From DAORDI01 sp035345895 (lineage in GTDB: Bacteria; Spirochaetota; Leptospiria; Leptospirales; Leptospiraceae): DNA of 6,242 bases. This document shows positions 4,466 to 6,242 of the stretch, piece after piece; position 1 is the first letter of the stretch, and every line of letters starts with the position of its first letter. The translations under genes were made by a program, and so were the position numbers. Location of the stretch: positions 1 through 6,242 of the forward strand of contig DAORDI010000319.1 of NCBI GenBank assembly GCA_035345895.1, given 5' to 3'. The notes under the pieces were generated by a model. The model did not search any database, was not told the DNA's origin, and worked only from the letters and a program-made list of their open reading frames with translations.

Positions 4466-6242
4466 TTACTGATAAATAATGACCACTTTTCCCTGCCCTG
4501 CATTTCCGGTGGATGCAGATCCGAAATAATATGTTGAACCGGAATAGAAACTTCCTCCGCCGCCGCCATTTCCTACATCCCCATTATTGTGACAGCCTGA
4601 ACCGCCGCCGGAATAACCGCCTCCGCCGCCTGCTTTGCCTTCACTGACCCATACATAGGAACTTCCTGCTCCGCCGAAACCCCCGTCCGCACCTGCAGGA
4701 TTACTCAATGTACCAAGACCGCCCGCGTAAAAAGTCTGAGAACTGCTCCCTGAACTCAGCCAGCCGGCGGCAGCATCAAATTGAGTCGGATAATTAGGAT
4801 CCGGTGCTATGCCTCCGGCAGATCCGCCCGAGCCGGCACTGCCTGCAGTGCAGCTTCCGCCAAAACTTCCTCCCATCTGACCGGAACTTGAAACAACGGC
4901 ATGTGACCTGGAAAAATCACCGTCATAGAATCCCGCATATCCTGCTTTCCAGCAGGCACCTCCGCCTCCGCCCGCAATCAGCAGAGGCGTGCTTGTTCCC
5001 ATACTTGCACCTTTTGTAACAAAGGTCCCTCCGCCTCCGCCTGCCTGATTGTATGCGTCACAGGTTCCATTGTACAAACCCTGCTGTCCCACAAGTATCC
5101 ATAGAACATCTCCTGCATTTAAAGCAATGGTGGATTTAATCACTGCTCCCCTGGAATAATTGGAATCATTTGTTGCACCCTGCGCTCCGTATACCTCGAT
5201 ATTGTAATTTCCGGTCAGCGGTACGACAAATCTCTGAATCCCTCCCGCAGTAGTCACTTTCCCCTGAAGAGATGTTCCGGAATATGCAGTATTCGTCTGT
5301 GTCTGAGAAGGACCTGATCTTCCGGTCGCTCCTGCATTTGTGAAATTGTAAGTCGCCTGTATCTTGATTGAAATATTTGCAGTTGTACTTCCTGCCACGT
5401 TGGTCGCTGTAACAGTATAATTCGTCAGAGGGAGCGGATCTGTCGGAGTTCCGCTCACTGTGCAGTTGGAATTATTGATGCTCATCCCTGCAGGAAGTGC
5501 CGGACTGATCGTGCAGCTCGAAAGAGGAGATCCTGAAATGGAAGGAGTTCCAGTGGAAACTGCCCCGGGCAGACTGAAAGTGTACGGTGACCCGAGATAT
5601 GTCAGAGCACTCGGAGCAACTGTTGCGACAGAAATGTTTATATTTGCAGTCGTGCTCCCGTAAGCGTTGCTAGCAGTGATCGTGTATCCTGTCGCTCCCT
5701 GAATTGCAGTCGGGGTTCCTCCCAGTGCACAGGTGGACGGATTCAGACTGAGACCTGCAGGCAGAGCCGGACTGGATGTGCAGGATGTGACTCCTCCAGA
5801 ATAGGAAGGAGACTGCACTGCAATCGGTGAATTGTGACTGAATGAATAGGGTGAACCGGAATATGCAAGGGCTGCAGGAGGAAAATTTCCGGTCACAAGT
5901 CCAATCGTGGCAGACGTCGAGCCGGATGAATTGCTTCCTGTAATGGTATAATAAGTCATCGACTGGGATACACTGGCAGTCCCTGTGATGGAACAGGTGG
6001 AGCTTAAGGTAAGTCCGGACGGAAGTGACGGTGTGGAAGTACAGTTCGAGAGAACACCGGTATAGGTCGGAACAATGGCGGAAGCTGGGGTTCCCACAGT
6101 CAGAGAATAAGTGCTTGAAGAATAGGTAAGACTGCTCGGAGCAGGGGAAGGAGTCGTGGTCACAGTGAATGCTAGAGCCACCTTAGCAATGCCTGCATAG
6201 TTTTTTACTGTCACATAAGCTTTCGCATCGGAAGCAAGGCTC
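4466..6242 (-). CDS. Large surface-type protein: cysteine-containing Ig-like repeats plus ALK/LTK-like glycine-rich domain (N-terminal part off window)
   Basis: The last 591 residues of a longer protein. The frame is open to the window edge, and the residues at 6241-6160 (SLASDAKAYVTV, then KVALAFTV) look like the end of a further Ig-like repeat. The GTG at 6214 is therefore not a start, and any signal peptide or lipobox lies upstream. Three putative-Ig (He_PIG-type) repeats of 87-88 residues follow, then a C-terminal glycine-rich domain of about 294 residues ending IIYQ. No membrane helix or catalytic motif is visible in this part. Composition (Gly, Ser, Thr, Ala, Asn; few charges) fits an exported, surface-exposed or adhesive protein; this is inference. 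The gene is convergent with the transporter and shows no link to it. I do not recognise a named gene. Confidence 0.88.
   Translation of the reverse strand, partial: SLASDAKAYVTVKNYAGIAKVALAFTVTTTPSPAPSSLTYSSSTYSLTVGTPASAIVPTYTGVLSNCTSTPSLPSGLTLSSTCSITGTASVSQSMTYYTITGSNSSGSTSATIGLVTGNFPPAALAYSGSPYSFSHNSPIAVQSPSYSGGVTSCTSSPALPAGLSLNPSTCALGGTPTAIQGATGYTITASNAYGSTTANINISVATVAPSALTYLGSPYTFSLPGAVSTGTPSISGSPLSSCTISPALPAGMSINNSNCTVSGTPTDPLPLTNYTVTATNVAGSTTANISIKIQATYNFTNAGATGRSGPSQTQTNTAYSGTSLQGKVTTAGGIQRFVVPLTGNYNIEVYGAQGATNDSNYSRGAVIKSTIALNAGDVLWILVGQQGLYNGTCDAYNQAGGGGGTFVTKGASMGTSTPLLIAGGGGGACWKAGYAGFYDGDFSRSHAVVSSSGQMGGSFGGSCTAGSAGSGGSAGGIAPDPNYPTQFDAAAGWLSSGSSSQTFYAGGLGTLSNPAGADGGFGGAGSSYVWVSEGKAGGGGGYSGGGSGCHNNGDVGNGGGGGSFYSGSTYYFGSASTGNAGQGKVVIIYQ
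4469..5350 (-). other. C-terminal glycine-rich domain resembling the ALK/LTK extracellular glycine-rich domain
   Basis: From Tyr at 5350 to the C-terminus, the motifs occur in the same order as in the animal receptor domain as I recall it: FTNAGATGRSGPSQTQ, AYSGTSLQ, GGIQRFVVPLTGNY, IEVYGAQGA, ALNAGDVLWILVGQQG, AGGGGGTFV, PLLIAGGGGGA, then long Gly/Ser-rich stretches (GGFGGAG, GGGGGYSGGGSGC, GNGGGGGSFYSG) and a closing GQGKVVIIY strand. Four cysteines remain (TCDAYN, ACWKAG, GSCTAG, GCHNN). The family is probably Pfam Gly_rich (PF12810). In ALK and LTK such glycine stretches form packed polyglycine-II-type helices beside a beta core; the same fold is expected here but not shown. CCG/TCC-rich plus-strand stretches near 4556-4630 and 5020-5045 are simply its glycine codons. 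Confidence 0.75.
5354..6136 (-). repeat. Three tandem Ig-like repeats with a conserved cysteine pair
   Basis: Units lie at 5876-6136, 5612-5875 and 5354-5611, with a period of 87-88 codons. Each runs: S/A-A/S-L-x-Y start, TY/SPYSF-type strand, a Cys-Thr, P-x-LP-x-G-L/M-S/T-L/I, a second Cys 16-17 residues after the first, GTP/GTA, and a closing strand such as YTITASN-x-x-GSTTANI. This matches the putative-Ig (He_PIG) domain. The cysteine pair recurs in all three units, so an intradomain disulfide is likely if the protein is exported. DNA identity between units is partial, so they are old duplications and not a recent expansion. Confidence 0.82.

Noticed and set aside
4556..5045. CCGCCG and CCTCCG runs on the plus strand as a microsatellite or special repeat
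   Set aside because: They are the complement of glycine codons (GGC, GGA) of the glycine-rich domain, of mixed third base and without a regular period.
6212..6214. GTG as the start of the large minus-strand protein
   Set aside because: The codons upstream stay open to the edge and encode the continuation of an Ig-like strand, so the GTG is an internal Val.

Overview
The window holds five protein-coding genes, two of them cut by the window edges. The best guess for the source is a spirochaete of the Leptospirales. The cyclase has the layout common there: a seven-helix DISM membrane sensor joined to a class III cyclase, with a C-terminal tail ending near a P-x-x-x-W-D-G motif. The large surface-type protein carries cysteine-containing putative-Ig repeats (a Cys, then LPxGLSL, then a second Cys before GTPT) of the kind I associate with Leptospira-group proteins. 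This is an inference from protein style; there is no rRNA or other marker gene here.

Layout. (1) Positions 2-1504, plus strand: the 3' part of a membrane-anchored adenylate cyclase gene whose 5' end lies off the window. (2) 1587-1787, minus strand: a 66-residue two-helix DUF2892/YgaP-type membrane protein, convergent with the cyclase. Its true start is set by a strong Shine-Dalgarno sequence. (3) 1788-2083: a 296-base divergent intergenic region with a pair of direct repeats, a weak candidate promoter for the small gene and a bulged stem-loop just before the next gene. (4) 2084-3061, plus strand: a GlxA-type AraC regulator with a DJ-1/PfpI-like N-terminal domain. One base after its stop codon comes (5) 3063-4346, plus strand: an AtoE-family short-chain fatty acid transporter. 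These two almost certainly form a regulator-transporter operon. (6) 4347-4465: a convergent intergenic gap without a convincing terminator. (7) 4466-6242, minus strand: a large protein, cut at its N-terminal side by the window edge, with three visible Ig-like repeats followed by a C-terminal glycine-rich domain of about 294 residues.

The most interesting item is that C-terminal domain. Its order of motifs (GATGRSGPSQTQ, GGIQRFVVP, IEVYGAQGA, DVLWILVGQQG, PLLIAGGGGG, and a final glycine-rich block ending GQGKVVIIY) follows the extracellular glycine-rich domain of the animal receptor tyrosine kinases ALK and LTK. Two cysteine positions of the animal domain are both replaced here. The regulator-transporter pair and the leader stem-loop come second. 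I see no tRNA, rRNA, CRISPR array, insertion sequence or phage gene in the window.
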